A DNA stretch of 23,942 nucleotides from Flavobacterium psychrophilum (GTDB taxonomy: Bacteria; Bacteroidota; Bacteroidia; Flavobacteriales; Flavobacteriaceae): assembly GCA_945878515.1 (NCBI GenBank), contig CAMCTL010000036.1:1-23942 (forward strand). The letters are read 5' to 3'. The position numbers and the translations under genes were made by a program. Each line of letters starts with the position of its first letter. The stretch's first letter is position 1. Under the pieces are notes generated by a model. The model searched no databases and was not told where the DNA came from. It saw only the letters and a list, made by a program, of their open reading frames with translations. Positions 16,894-23,576 of this stretch are shown piece after piece.

Positions 16894-18240
16894 ATGGCAA
16901 CTATCAATTTTTTGTACCGTTCAACTAAAGACATAGCAAATTTACATTTACGTTTATTGTATCGTTTCAATGACATTGATTTTGTTATTGGAGCAAATAC
17001 AAAGTTTGAAGTTTCAAAAGACTACTGGAGCAACCAACACAAACAAAGAGTATTCAAAAAGACTAATGATGTTTTTGATTTAAACAAAATTCAAGAAATT
17101 AAGACAAAGCAAAATGATACTGATAAAGAACTTAATAATATTGAAAGTCATATCTTAAATGCTTTTAATTCTGTTAATACTGATGAGGTAAACAAAAGCT
17201 GGTTGCAAACTCAAATTGATAATTACTACAACCCACCACAGGAAGCCGAAGCGTTACCAACGGAACTATTAAAGTACTTTGATTATTTTATTGAAGTCAA
17301 AAAAAAGGAAATATCAAACGGAACGCAAAAAAAGTATAACGTTACAAAACACCTGCTGGAGCGTTACCAAAAAACTAAAAACAATCAAATTAAAATTTTT
17401 GATGTGAATGATAATTTCAAAAACGATTTTGAAAATTATTGTTTAAAAAACAATTACGCTTTAAATACTATTTCAAAGGATTTAAAAACCATTAAAACAG
17501 TATGCAACCACGCAAAGCATAACGGAATTATTACAAGCCACCAATTAGATAAAATTAAAGCACCTCAACAAAAAACCGAAAAGATTTATTTGACCTTTGA
17601 GGAACTTCAAAAGATTGAAAACATAGACAAAAGGCGGTTAAATGATAATTATGACAATGCAAAAGACTGGTTAATCATTTCGTGTTATACAGGACAAAGA
17701 ATAAGTGATTTTATGCGTTTTGATAAGTCTATGATTAGATACGAAAAAAACAAACAAGGAGTTTCAAAACCATTTATTGAGTTTACACAAGTCAAAACCA
17801 ATAAAGTTATGACAGTAGCACTACACCCGAAAGTTATTGAAATTTTAGAAAAAAGAAACGATGAGTTTCCAAAAGTGATTTCAGACCCTAAATACAATCT
17901 TTACATAAAACAAGTTTGTCGTATTGCTGGTTTAACTGATAAAATTAAAGGCAGTAAATTGACCGACTTAAACAATGAAGACAAAGCCGAAAAGAAAACT
18001 GAAAAGAAAACCACAGATAAAGATGAGGTTAAACAATTTCGCAAAGAAGACGGAATGTTTAAAAAATGGGAGTTGATTACTTCGCATATTGGCAGACGTT
18101 CCTTTGCTACTAATTTTTACGGAACTATTCCAACTACATATTTAATCAATGTTACAGGACATAGCACCGAAGCAATGTTTTTAAATTACATAGGCAAAAG
18201 CAATAAGGATTTAGCAATGGAAATAACTAACTATTTTTAG
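16894..18240 (+). CDS. Tyrosine recombinase (phage-type integrase)
   Basis: I start at the ATG at 16894 (MATINFLYRS), giving 448 residues. A longer reading from a TTG at 16861 would run through the promoter box. Residues 1 to about 100 are an arm-DNA-binding domain as in Bacteroidota integrases, about 120-220 a SAM-like core-binding domain, and the rest the catalytic domain. The catalytic set is complete: Arg269 (TGQRISD), Lys301 (TQVKTNK), His398 and Arg401 (SHIGR), His423 (GHS) and Tyr432 (FLNYIG). A lysine/glutamate-rich insert at about 352-382 precedes the HxxR box. It should integrate and, with a directionality factor, excise the element at the tRNA 3' end. Confidence 0.95.
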   Translation: MATINFLYRSTKDIANLHLRLLYRFNDIDFVIGANTKFEVSKDYWSNQHKQRVFKKTNDVFDLNKIQEIKTKQNDTDKELNNIESHILNAFNSVNTDEVNKSWLQTQIDNYYNPPQEAEALPTELLKYFDYFIEVKKKEISNGTQKKYNVTKHLLERYQKTKNNQIKIFDVNDNFKNDFENYCLKNNYALNTISKDLKTIKTVCNHAKHNGIITSHQLDKIKAPQQKTEKIYLTFEELQKIENIDKRRLNDNYDNAKDWLIISCYTGQRISDFMRFDKSMIRYEKNKQGVSKPFIEFTQVKTNKVMTVALHPKVIEILEKRNDEFPKVISDPKYNLYIKQVCRIAGLTDKIKGSKLTDLNNEDKAEKKTEKKTTDKDEVKQFRKEDGMFKKWELITSHIGRRSFATNFYGTIPTTYLINVTGHSTEAMFLNYIGKSNKDLAMEITNYF

Positions 18241-18266
18241 AATACAAAAAATAAATGTTTTATTTT

Positions 18267-18293
18267 AGGTGCATATTTTACACCTTTTACACC
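18267..18293. promoter_or_regulatory. Operator-like repeats before the 271-aa gene
   Basis: Tandem 9-mers TTTTACACC (18276-18284 and 18285-18293) are preceded by AGGTG (18267-18271), which is inverted relative to the first CACCT. They lie between the integrase stop and the next ATG at 18310. This could be an operator or a weak integrase terminator hairpin. Confidence 0.3.
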
Positions 18294-18309
18294 AATATAG
18301 GCAAACACA

Positions 18310-19125
18310 ATGAATAGAAACGTTATACTCAAAACATTTGATGAGGTTCGATATTTTCACAAAAGAATATTATTTGCAGTAACACTCAAAGAAAAGGTAA
18401 CGTTTTTGATTTTATCAAACGAACCAATTTTTGATATTGAAAATTTAAGAAATTATTTAATCGAAAATGAATTAAACCATTTTGCTAAAAACGAAATAAT
18501 TAATCTTATTGAACTAATTGATAGTTTTTTAAAATTTGAAAAAAGCTATAATGAAATTCCCAAAAGCGAAAACCATTATAGTTATGAATATCCAACCAAA
18601 GGCAAAGGAGTTGGAAGCGGAAACTTAATGTACATCTTAAAAGTTAATAACCAATTTTTAAAATCGAATGAAATTGATTTTAATTTAAAAGAGCCGTTAT
18701 ATTCAAGATTGAAAAGTCTAAATTATTTTAATATTTCAAGTAGATTATTGGAAATTAAAGATTTGTTTGCAACTTATTTAGAGCAACCTAAACAACCCAA
18801 ATCCTTTAAACCTAAAAAAACTTTGGTTGAATTTATAAATAACATTAATGACAAAGAAGCGTTTTTACAAGATTTAAAAATTACGTTTCCAACGGAAATA
18901 GGTAAAAGCATTAAGGCAATAATTGATTTGTTAAAAAAAGACAAATATTTAATCCACAATGACCGTGAATTTTCGGACGTTGTAAATGCAATAAAACTGT
19001 TTTTTAATAGAGATATTGGAAGTATTCAAAGTATTAGAGATGCAAAAAATACAGATGACAAAATTTTTAAAGAGCCAATTGAACTAAAACTTAATCCTTT
19101 GATAATTAAACACAAAACAACTTAA
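18310..19125 (+). CDS. Unrecognised element protein (271 aa)
   Basis: I do not recognise this protein. It has no signal peptide or membrane segment. The N-terminal part is mostly charged helices (FDEVRYFHKRILFAVTLKEK, then ENLRNYLIENELNHF). The middle has a basic Gly-rich loop (YPTKGKGVGSGNLMYIL). The C-terminal 80 residues contain IGKSIKAIIDLLKKDKYLI, then FSDVVNAIKLFFNRDIGSIQSIRDAK. That end resembles C-terminal regions of regulators next to Bacteroidota integrases (RteC-like), but I cannot confirm this. It lies between the integrase and a predicted iteron/operator region followed by an HTH gene, so a regulatory or replication-control role is possible. Confidence 0.8.
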   Translation: MNRNVILKTFDEVRYFHKRILFAVTLKEKVTFLILSNEPIFDIENLRNYLIENELNHFAKNEIINLIELIDSFLKFEKSYNEIPKSENHYSYEYPTKGKGVGSGNLMYILKVNNQFLKSNEIDFNLKEPLYSRLKSLNYFNISSRLLEIKDLFATYLEQPKQPKSFKPKKTLVEFINNINDKEAFLQDLKITFPTEIGKSIKAIIDLLKKDKYLIHNDREFSDVVNAIKLFFNRDIGSIQSIRDAKNTDDKIFKEPIELKLNPLIIKHKTT

Positions 19126-19163
19126 TACAACTTGCACAACTTGTTTATACTTGTAAACAAGTT
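19117..19163. repeat. Iteron-like repeats plus palindrome before the HTH-helicase-primase genes
   Basis: Three ACAACTT copies start at 19117, 19127 and 19136, about one helical turn apart. They run into a perfect 10-bp inverted repeat, AACTTGTTTA (19138-19147) and TAAACAAGTT (19154-19163), with a 6-base spacer. No T-run follows, so it is not a standard terminator. The position just before the replication genes suits a replication origin or an operator for the HTH protein. Confidence 0.55.
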
Positions 19164-19203
19164 TAAACAATTGAAAATCAATGTTTTAACTCATATTTCA
19201 TTA

Positions 19204-19211
19204 TATTTTTG
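19204..19211 (+). promoter_or_regulatory. -7 box of the HTH-helicase-primase operon
   Basis: TATTTTTG matches TAnnTTTG, 25 bases before the HTH gene ATG and downstream of the palindrome at 19138-19163. No ideal TTG partner is seen. Confidence 0.4.
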
Positions 19212-19236
19212 TTCCAAACTTTAAACTTAAAAAGTA

Positions 19237-19515
19237 ATGGAACAAATTATCTTACAAGGAACAACCCCCGAAGCATTAGTAAAACTAATTAATGAGGGCG
19301 TAAAAAGTCAATTAGAAGACTTTAAAAAAAACCTCAACACCAACGACCCTGATGTTTTATTGACCCGAGCCGAAGCTTGTGAGTTTCTGAAAATCGAGCA
19401 AACAACTTTATATTTTTGGGTAAAGTCTGGCAAAGTACCTTGTTACGGAATTGCAAATAGACGGTTTTTTAAAAAATCGGACTTACTTAATTCTTTAACC
19501 TTATTAAAAAAGTAA
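19237..19515 (+). CDS. Helix-turn-helix (excisionase/MerR-like, HTH_17) DNA-binding protein
   Basis: A 92-residue protein. Residues 40-88 form a MerR-type winged helix-turn-helix of the HTH_17 family: LLTRAEACEFLKIEQTTLYFWVKSG, then the wing GIANRRFFKKSDLL. The first 35 residues (TPEALVKLINEGVKSQLEDFKK) match the coiled N-terminus common in Bacteroidota versions. Such proteins act as excisionases or as regulators of element replication genes. It is three bases upstream of the helicase gene and certainly co-transcribed. Which of the two roles it plays cannot be decided here. Confidence 0.9.
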   Translation: MEQIILQGTTPEALVKLINEGVKSQLEDFKKNLNTNDPDVLLTRAEACEFLKIEQTTLYFWVKSGKVPCYGIANRRFFKKSDLLNSLTLLKK

Positions 19516-19518
19516 GTT

Positions 19519-21144
19519 ATGACAAGTACAGGCAAAAACGTAAAGGATGTAAAAAATATCATTTCAAACGAAATTGAAAGTAAAGTAAAAGCGATCGAAA
19601 TTGTAAAACAGAAAACCCCAAACGAAATTTTACAGGAACTTACAAAGAGTATCGGACAAATAGATTTTCAACTTTTGGCATTTCCTGAAATTGAAGACCT
19701 ACAAAAGGAATATTTTAAGTTGCAATTAGAATTGTTTGGAAGTAGTGTAAATAGCGATAATCAAATAGAGCCAATTTATACAGATAGTGATAGTAAGGAA
19801 TACAAAGAAACTTTTAAGCAATGGCAAAAAATTAGCAAAAAAATAGATAAATGTAAATTAACAAAGAACCATTATTTAATCCTTTGTATTGAAAAACTTT
19901 TAGAGATTGCCACCGCTAATAAATGGGATTTATGCAAAAATGAAGCCTTTATTTATTTGTACAATGGCTTTTACTGGAATGAAATAAGCAAAGAATTACT
20001 TCAATCCTTTTTAGGCAAAACCGCTTTAAAAATGGGAGTTGAAAAATTCAAAGCAAAAATATTTACTTTTCAAGATGAGTTGTTCAAACAGTTTATGGCA
20101 GAAGCTTATTTGCCAAAACCCGAGCCAAAACCCAATAGCGTTTTGATTAATTTACAAAACGGAACTTTTGAAATAACACCCACAAAAAGAGGTTTACGGA
20201 ACTTTGACAGTAAAGATTTTATTACCCACCAATTGTCGTTTGAATACGACCCCGAAGCCACCGCCCCACAATGGCAAAAGTTTTTAGATGAGGTATTGCC
20301 TGATGCTGACAAACAAAAAGTATTTGCAGAATTTTTTGGCTACATTTTTATAAAACCAAGTGTATTGAAACTTGAAAAAATGCTTATTCTTTATGGCACT
20401 GGTGCAAATGGTAAAAGTGTATGTTTTGAAGTCTTAAACGCCCTTTTAGGGAGCGAAAATGTAAGCAACTTTTCGTTGCAAAGTTTGACCGATAAAGAAG
20501 GTTATTACAGGGCAAAAATTGCAAATAAGCTGGTAAACTATGCTTCGGAAATAAACGGAAAATTGGAAACCGATGTATTTAAACAAATGGCTTCGGGCGA
20601 ACCAATAGAAGCACGTTTGCCCTATGGCAACCCAATGATATTAAAAGAGTATGCAAAGTTAATTTTCAATTGTAATGAATTGCCAAAAGATGTGGAACAT
20701 ACGAACGCATATTTCAGACGGTTTTTAATTATTGGTTTTGATGTTACTATTCCCGAAGACAAACAGGACAAACAATTGCCACAAAAAATAATTCAAAACG
20801 AATTATCGGGAGTATTCAACTGGATTTTGAAAGGACTTGACAGAATATTGGAGCAAAAGAATTTCAGTAAATGTGAAGCAATAGAAAACGCCCGAAGCGA
20901 TTACGAAAAACAAAGCGATAGCGTACAAATATTTATAAATGAATTCGATTTTAAAACCTCAACTACTGATTATACATTGATAAAAACACTATACGAACAG
21001 TATAAAAGTTTTTGTATTGAAGACGGTTTTCGCCCTGTAAACAAGTCAAATTTTATGAGGCGATTAACGGCATACAAAATTTTTGTAACACGCTTAAACG
21101 TTGGCAATGTAGCTTATATCATAAATGATAATGATGTTTTATAA
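19519..21144 (+). CDS. P4/D5-type superfamily 3 replicative helicase
   Basis: A 541-residue protein of the phage/plasmid primase P4-family C-terminal type. The D5_N-like part spans about residues 120-260 (SVLINLQNGTFEI at 207-219, WQKFLDEVLPDAD). The SF3 ATPase follows, with Walker A GTGANGKS at 293-300, the Walker B-like strand KLVNYASEIN at 337-346, sensor-1 LIFNCNELP at 391-399 and an Arg-finger region YFRRF at 398-402. There is no N-terminal primase domain; the next gene appears to supply it. It should unwind the element origin after excision. Its stop overlaps the start of the primase gene (TAATG), indicating translational coupling. Confidence 0.93.
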   Translation: MTSTGKNVKDVKNIISNEIESKVKAIEIVKQKTPNEILQELTKSIGQIDFQLLAFPEIEDLQKEYFKLQLELFGSSVNSDNQIEPIYTDSDSKEYKETFKQWQKISKKIDKCKLTKNHYLILCIEKLLEIATANKWDLCKNEAFIYLYNGFYWNEISKELLQSFLGKTALKMGVEKFKAKIFTFQDELFKQFMAEAYLPKPEPKPNSVLINLQNGTFEITPTKRGLRNFDSKDFITHQLSFEYDPEATAPQWQKFLDEVLPDADKQKVFAEFFGYIFIKPSVLKLEKMLILYGTGANGKSVCFEVLNALLGSENVSNFSLQSLTDKEGYYRAKIANKLVNYASEINGKLETDVFKQMASGEPIEARLPYGNPMILKEYAKLIFNCNELPKDVEHTNAYFRRFLIIGFDVTIPEDKQDKQLPQKIIQNELSGVFNWILKGLDRILEQKNFSKCEAIENARSDYEKQSDSVQIFINEFDFKTSTTDYTLIKTLYEQYKSFCIEDGFRPVNKSNFMRRLTAYKIFVTRLNVGNVAYIINDNDVL

Positions 21145-22220
21145 TGGAAGTTTATAAATACACTTTGGACAAAGGAAGTAAGAAGTTTCTTTGTCCTAAT
21201 TGCACCAAAAAAACATTTGTTTTATACATTGATACAGAAACAGGAAACTATTTGCCTGATGACTTTGGTAAATGCGATAGGGAGCAAAATTGTAACTATC
21301 ACAAACCGCCACCAAAAGGCAATAAATATTTTTTAATAAAGGTTTTGTCTTTAAAGGAAATAACGGACAAAGTAATTAAAATAACTGATGTAAATGGCAT
21401 TATTTCGATAGTGCCAAAATCACAAGTACTGGAGCAGTCAAAAAATGATTGTTGGATTTCAGATTGGTTTTTAAAAAATAGCACTATTCAATACTTAACG
21501 AATGAGTTTAAATATCATTATTCCAATGTATCGGAATTTATAAATGAAGTCAAACAAATAATACAACCGCCACAAATAGCACCGAGTTACCACAGTTTAG
21601 AACTATTGGACAAAATGTATAATGTAAAACAAATAGACCATTTGACCGAGTTTTTAAAGATGAGGTTTTCAAAAGATGAGGTTTTCAAAGCAACCCAAAA
21701 TTATTTGATTACAGGAACAAATATTTGTTGGTTTTATTCCACTGTATTTTGGCAAATAGATGACAAAGAACAAATACACGCTGGTAAAATAATGCAATAC
21801 GATAGGTTTACAGGCAAAAGAGTAAAAGAGCCTTACAATCACATAAACTGGTTACACAAAGCAACCAAAGAACCTGATTTTAATCTTTGTCAATGTTTGT
21901 TTGGATTGCACCGAGTTACTGAAGACTATCAAAAAACGATTGCAATTGTCGAAAGTGAAAAAACCGCAATTATAATGAGTATTTTGTTACCGCATTACAT
22001 TTGGATTGCCACAGGAAGCAAAGGAAACTTTAAATTTGAGATGCTGAAACCTATCAAAAAAAGAAATATTATTTCATTCCCTGATAAAGGCGAATACATA
22101 AACTGGTTAAACAAAGCCACCGAGTTAAACGCAATAGGTTTTAAGATTGCAGTTAGTGAAATATTGGAGCATACCGATTTTGAAAACGGTTTTGATTTGG
22201 CTGATTATTATTTGACATAA
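21144..22220 (+). CDS. Zinc-ribbon and Toprim-like primase (DUF6371-type)
   Basis: A 358-residue protein. Residues 17-53 form a primase-type zinc ribbon (CPNC, then Cys44, Cys50 and His53). The C-terminal 95 residues read as a Toprim-like domain: VESEKTA at 269-275 with the key acidic residues, ATGSKGN, then FPDKGEYINW at about 312-321, and DLADY at the end. Bacteroidota mobile-element proteins of this plan are annotated DUF6371. It probably makes primers for the adjacent helicase. It overlaps the helicase stop by one base. Confidence 0.82.
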   Translation: MEVYKYTLDKGSKKFLCPNCTKKTFVLYIDTETGNYLPDDFGKCDREQNCNYHKPPPKGNKYFLIKVLSLKEITDKVIKITDVNGIISIVPKSQVLEQSKNDCWISDWFLKNSTIQYLTNEFKYHYSNVSEFINEVKQIIQPPQIAPSYHSLELLDKMYNVKQIDHLTEFLKMRFSKDEVFKATQNYLITGTNICWFYSTVFWQIDDKEQIHAGKIMQYDRFTGKRVKEPYNHINWLHKATKEPDFNLCQCLFGLHRVTEDYQKTIAIVESEKTAIIMSILLPHYIWIATGSKGNFKFEMLKPIKKRNIISFPDKGEYINWLNKATELNAIGFKIAVSEILEHTDFENGFDLADYYLT

Positions 22221-22226
22221 CTTTAC

Positions 22227-22234
22227 TATATTTG
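22227..22234 (+). promoter_or_regulatory. -7 box of the secreted cargo gene
   Basis: TATATTTG matches TAnnTTTG, 20 bases before the ATG at 22255 and just after the primase stop, so the cargo gene can be expressed separately. Confidence 0.5.
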
Positions 22235-22254
22235 ATAAACTTAAATTATTTAAA

Positions 22255-22662
22255 ATGAAAAAATTATTAATAATATTTTGCCTTTTCAGTCTTATAGCAA
22301 GTAGTCAAGTTAGTAATTACAATAAAGGACTGAAAAAAAACTCTATTGAATTTGGCGAATGGTTTTTGAATAAAGGAGTTGAAAATTATTTTACAAAACA
22401 AAATCCAGTTGGATATAAAAGAAGTTATGATGAATTGAAAACAGTTTTAAATTTTTATAATTTGAATATTGTTGAACCCGAAATAGATAAATCATTAATT
22501 GACAAATCCGTTGCAAGTTTAAATGATTTTAAAAATATGAGCGATTCTTTATTAATAGAATGGTCACAACTAGATATGGTTTGGAGACTTAATGATGGTT
22601 ATCAAATTAATTGGATTTGTAATAATGAGGTAAATTTGCTGATAATTAAAAAAACAAAATAA
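22255..22662 (+). CDS. Secreted protein of unknown function, element cargo
   Basis: A 135-residue protein with a clear signal peptide (MKKLLIIFCLFSLIASSQ), cleaved near residue 17-19, and no lipobox cysteine. The mature part is about 115 residues, has one cysteine (in NWICNNE) and no motif I recognise. The gene is flanked by its own promoter box (22227-22234) and its own intrinsic terminator (22685-22717), so it forms a self-contained cassette, like a phage moron. It is visibly more AT-rich than the replication genes, which suggests a separate origin. A host-benefit or exclusion role is possible, but nothing in the sequence proves it. Confidence 0.8.
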   Translation: MKKLLIIFCLFSLIASSQVSNYNKGLKKNSIEFGEWFLNKGVENYFTKQNPVGYKRSYDELKTVLNFYNLNIVEPEIDKSLIDKSVASLNDFKNMSDSLLIEWSQLDMVWRLNDGYQINWICNNEVNLLIIKKTK

Positions 22663-22684
22663 TTTAATAATTGATTAAAATAAT

Positions 22685-22717
22685 AAAGGCGAACCAATAA
22701 CGGAACGCCTTTTTTTT
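22685..22717 (+). terminator. Intrinsic terminator after the cargo gene
   Basis: A 7-bp stem AAAGGCG (22685-22691) with CGCCTTT (22706-22712), followed by a continuous T-run to 22717. Its position 23 bases after the cargo gene stop separates it from the next gene. Confidence 0.85.
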
Positions 22718-22796
22718 GTTCAAATAGTCAAACCACAGGCAAGCGGTAAACCTCAACAAATATAAACTATAATTAATAACTATTTAAATAATTTAT

Positions 22797-22804
22797 TATA
22801 TTTG
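22797..22804 (+). promoter_or_regulatory. -7 box of the last two element genes
   Basis: TATATTTG matches TAnnTTTG, 29 bases before the ATG at 22834. The same octamer stands before the integrase and the cargo gene. Confidence 0.5.
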
Positions 22805-22833
22805 TTTTATCTATAATAGATTAATTTAGACAA

Positions 22834-23148
22834 ATGGCAAAAGGCATAAAAACAGGCGGGCGAACTACTGGAGCAGTAAACAAAACCACCGCAGAAATAA
22901 GAGAGCACTATCAAAATTTAGTTTCAAATAATTTGGAGCAGTTAGATAGCGACCTCAAAAGTTTAGAACCATTACAACGGTTAAAAATGATAATTGAATT
23001 ATCAAAATTTGTTGTTCCTACTTTAAAAGCTACTGAATTAACCGCTGGAGCAGAAAACGGCTTTAATCCAATTGTTATAAATTTGGGTAATGGTATGCGA
23101 CCCGAAGAGATTAGAGAAATAAGCGAAGCACTTGAAAATAAATATTAA
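22834..23148 (+). CDS. DUF5681/terminase-small-subunit-like protein
   Basis: A 104-residue protein beginning MAKGIKTGGRTTGAVNKTTAEIRE. The GR-x-x-G-x-x-NK-T-T start followed by a helical DNA-binding-like body (LEPLQRLKMIIELSKFVVP) resembles phage DUF5681-type proteins and small terminase-like proteins common in Bacteroidota prophages and islands. This is from memory of the family. No large terminase, portal or capsid gene is nearby, so if it is a TerS it would have to work with a helper phage's large subunit, as in PICIs. It could instead be a simple DNA-binding regulator. It has its own promoter box and probably shares its transcript with the next gene. Confidence 0.75.
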   Translation: MAKGIKTGGRTTGAVNKTTAEIREHYQNLVSNNLEQLDSDLKSLEPLQRLKMIIELSKFVVPTLKATELTAGAENGFNPIVINLGNGMRPEEIREISEALENKY

Positions 23149-23149
23149 T

Positions 23150-23410
23150 ATGACTATTCAAATAAACAACTACAACGAACTATTGGAGTTTATAAAACGT
23201 GAAGACATAAACCCAAAAGAAGCAACCGAAATAGTATGTAAGGCGTTAAAGGTTGTTTCATTATTTGAAATGACAAAAGATGAGGTTATAATTGCAACTG
23301 AATATTATATTAAGACATTTTGTCAAACCGCTGGAGAACGCCCGCTATTTTTAGATCAATGTAGTTTGGATTTTGATATTCGAGATATTTTCAAAAGTAG
23401 TACAGTGTAA
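23150..23410 (+). CDS. Unrecognised small element protein (86 aa)
   Basis: I start at the ATG at 23150, just past the preceding stop (23146-23148). A longer reading from a TTG at 23132 would overlap that gene by 17 bases. The protein is acidic and helical (NYNELLEFIKREDINPKEATEIVCKALKVV) with two further cysteines (TFCQTAGERP, DQCSLDFDI) and no signal peptide or membrane segment. I do not recognise it. It is the last gene of the element, coupled to the DUF5681-like gene. Confidence 0.7.
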   Translation: MTIQINNYNELLEFIKREDINPKEATEIVCKALKVVSLFEMTKDEVIIATEYYIKTFCQTAGERPLFLDQCSLDFDIRDIFKSSTV

Positions 23411-23496
23411 AAAGTGAAAAAAATGTACCTTAAAAAACAAAGTTTTTTTTACTAAAAAAGGGATTTAATATGGATTTTTGACCTAACAATACAATA

Positions 23497-23507
23497 ATCG
23501 TACAAAT
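23497..23507. repeat. Right-end copy of the 11-mer ATCGTACAAAT
   Basis: Exact match to 16851-16861, at 56 bases from the right att core. Same orientation as the left copy. It is likely a recombinase arm site; the function is inferred. Confidence 0.45.
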
Positions 23508-23517
23508 ATTAAAATTA

Positions 23518-23559
23518 AAAATCCTTAAACTACTTATTTACAGTACGTTTAAGGATTTT
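23518..23559 (-). terminator. Element-borne replacement terminator for the tRNA
   Basis: A perfect 13-bp stem (23518-23530 with 23547-23559) around a 16-base loop, followed on the minus strand by T-rich sequence. It lies four bases inside the right att core, directly downstream of the tRNA on its own strand. Confidence 0.75.
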
Positions 23560-23562
23560 CTA

Positions 23563-23576
23563 TGTGGTCCCACTTG
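23563..23576. repeat. Right attachment-site core within the tRNA 3' end
   Basis: TGTGGTCCCACTTG, identical to 16687-16700. It covers the acceptor 3' strand, the discriminator base and the end of the T-stem of the tRNA, so integration rebuilds a complete tRNA. Confidence 0.88.

Larger units (their letters stand above)
16687..23576 (+). mobile_element. tRNA-integrated element, about 6.9 kb, phage-satellite-like
   Basis: Bounded by a 14-bp direct repeat, TGTGGTCCCACTTG, at 16687-16700 and 23563-23576. The right copy is the 3' end of a tRNA gene, the classical tyrosine-recombinase target. All eight genes run on the plus strand: integrase, unknown, HTH protein, SF3 helicase, Toprim-like primase, secreted cargo, DUF5681-like small protein, unknown. 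No relaxase, T4SS, portal, capsid or tail gene is present. The layout resembles phage satellites (P4, PICI) or minimal integrative replicons; the satellite reading is inference. Repeats near both ends may be recombinase arm sites. Confidence 0.88.

Noticed and set aside
16687..23576. Integrative conjugative or mobilizable element
   Set aside because: No relaxase, coupling protein, Tra or Mob gene is present between the repeats, though mobilisation by an unseen oriT cannot be excluded.
16687..23576. Complete or nearly complete prophage
   Set aside because: No portal, capsid, tail, large terminase or lysis gene, and the space is too small.
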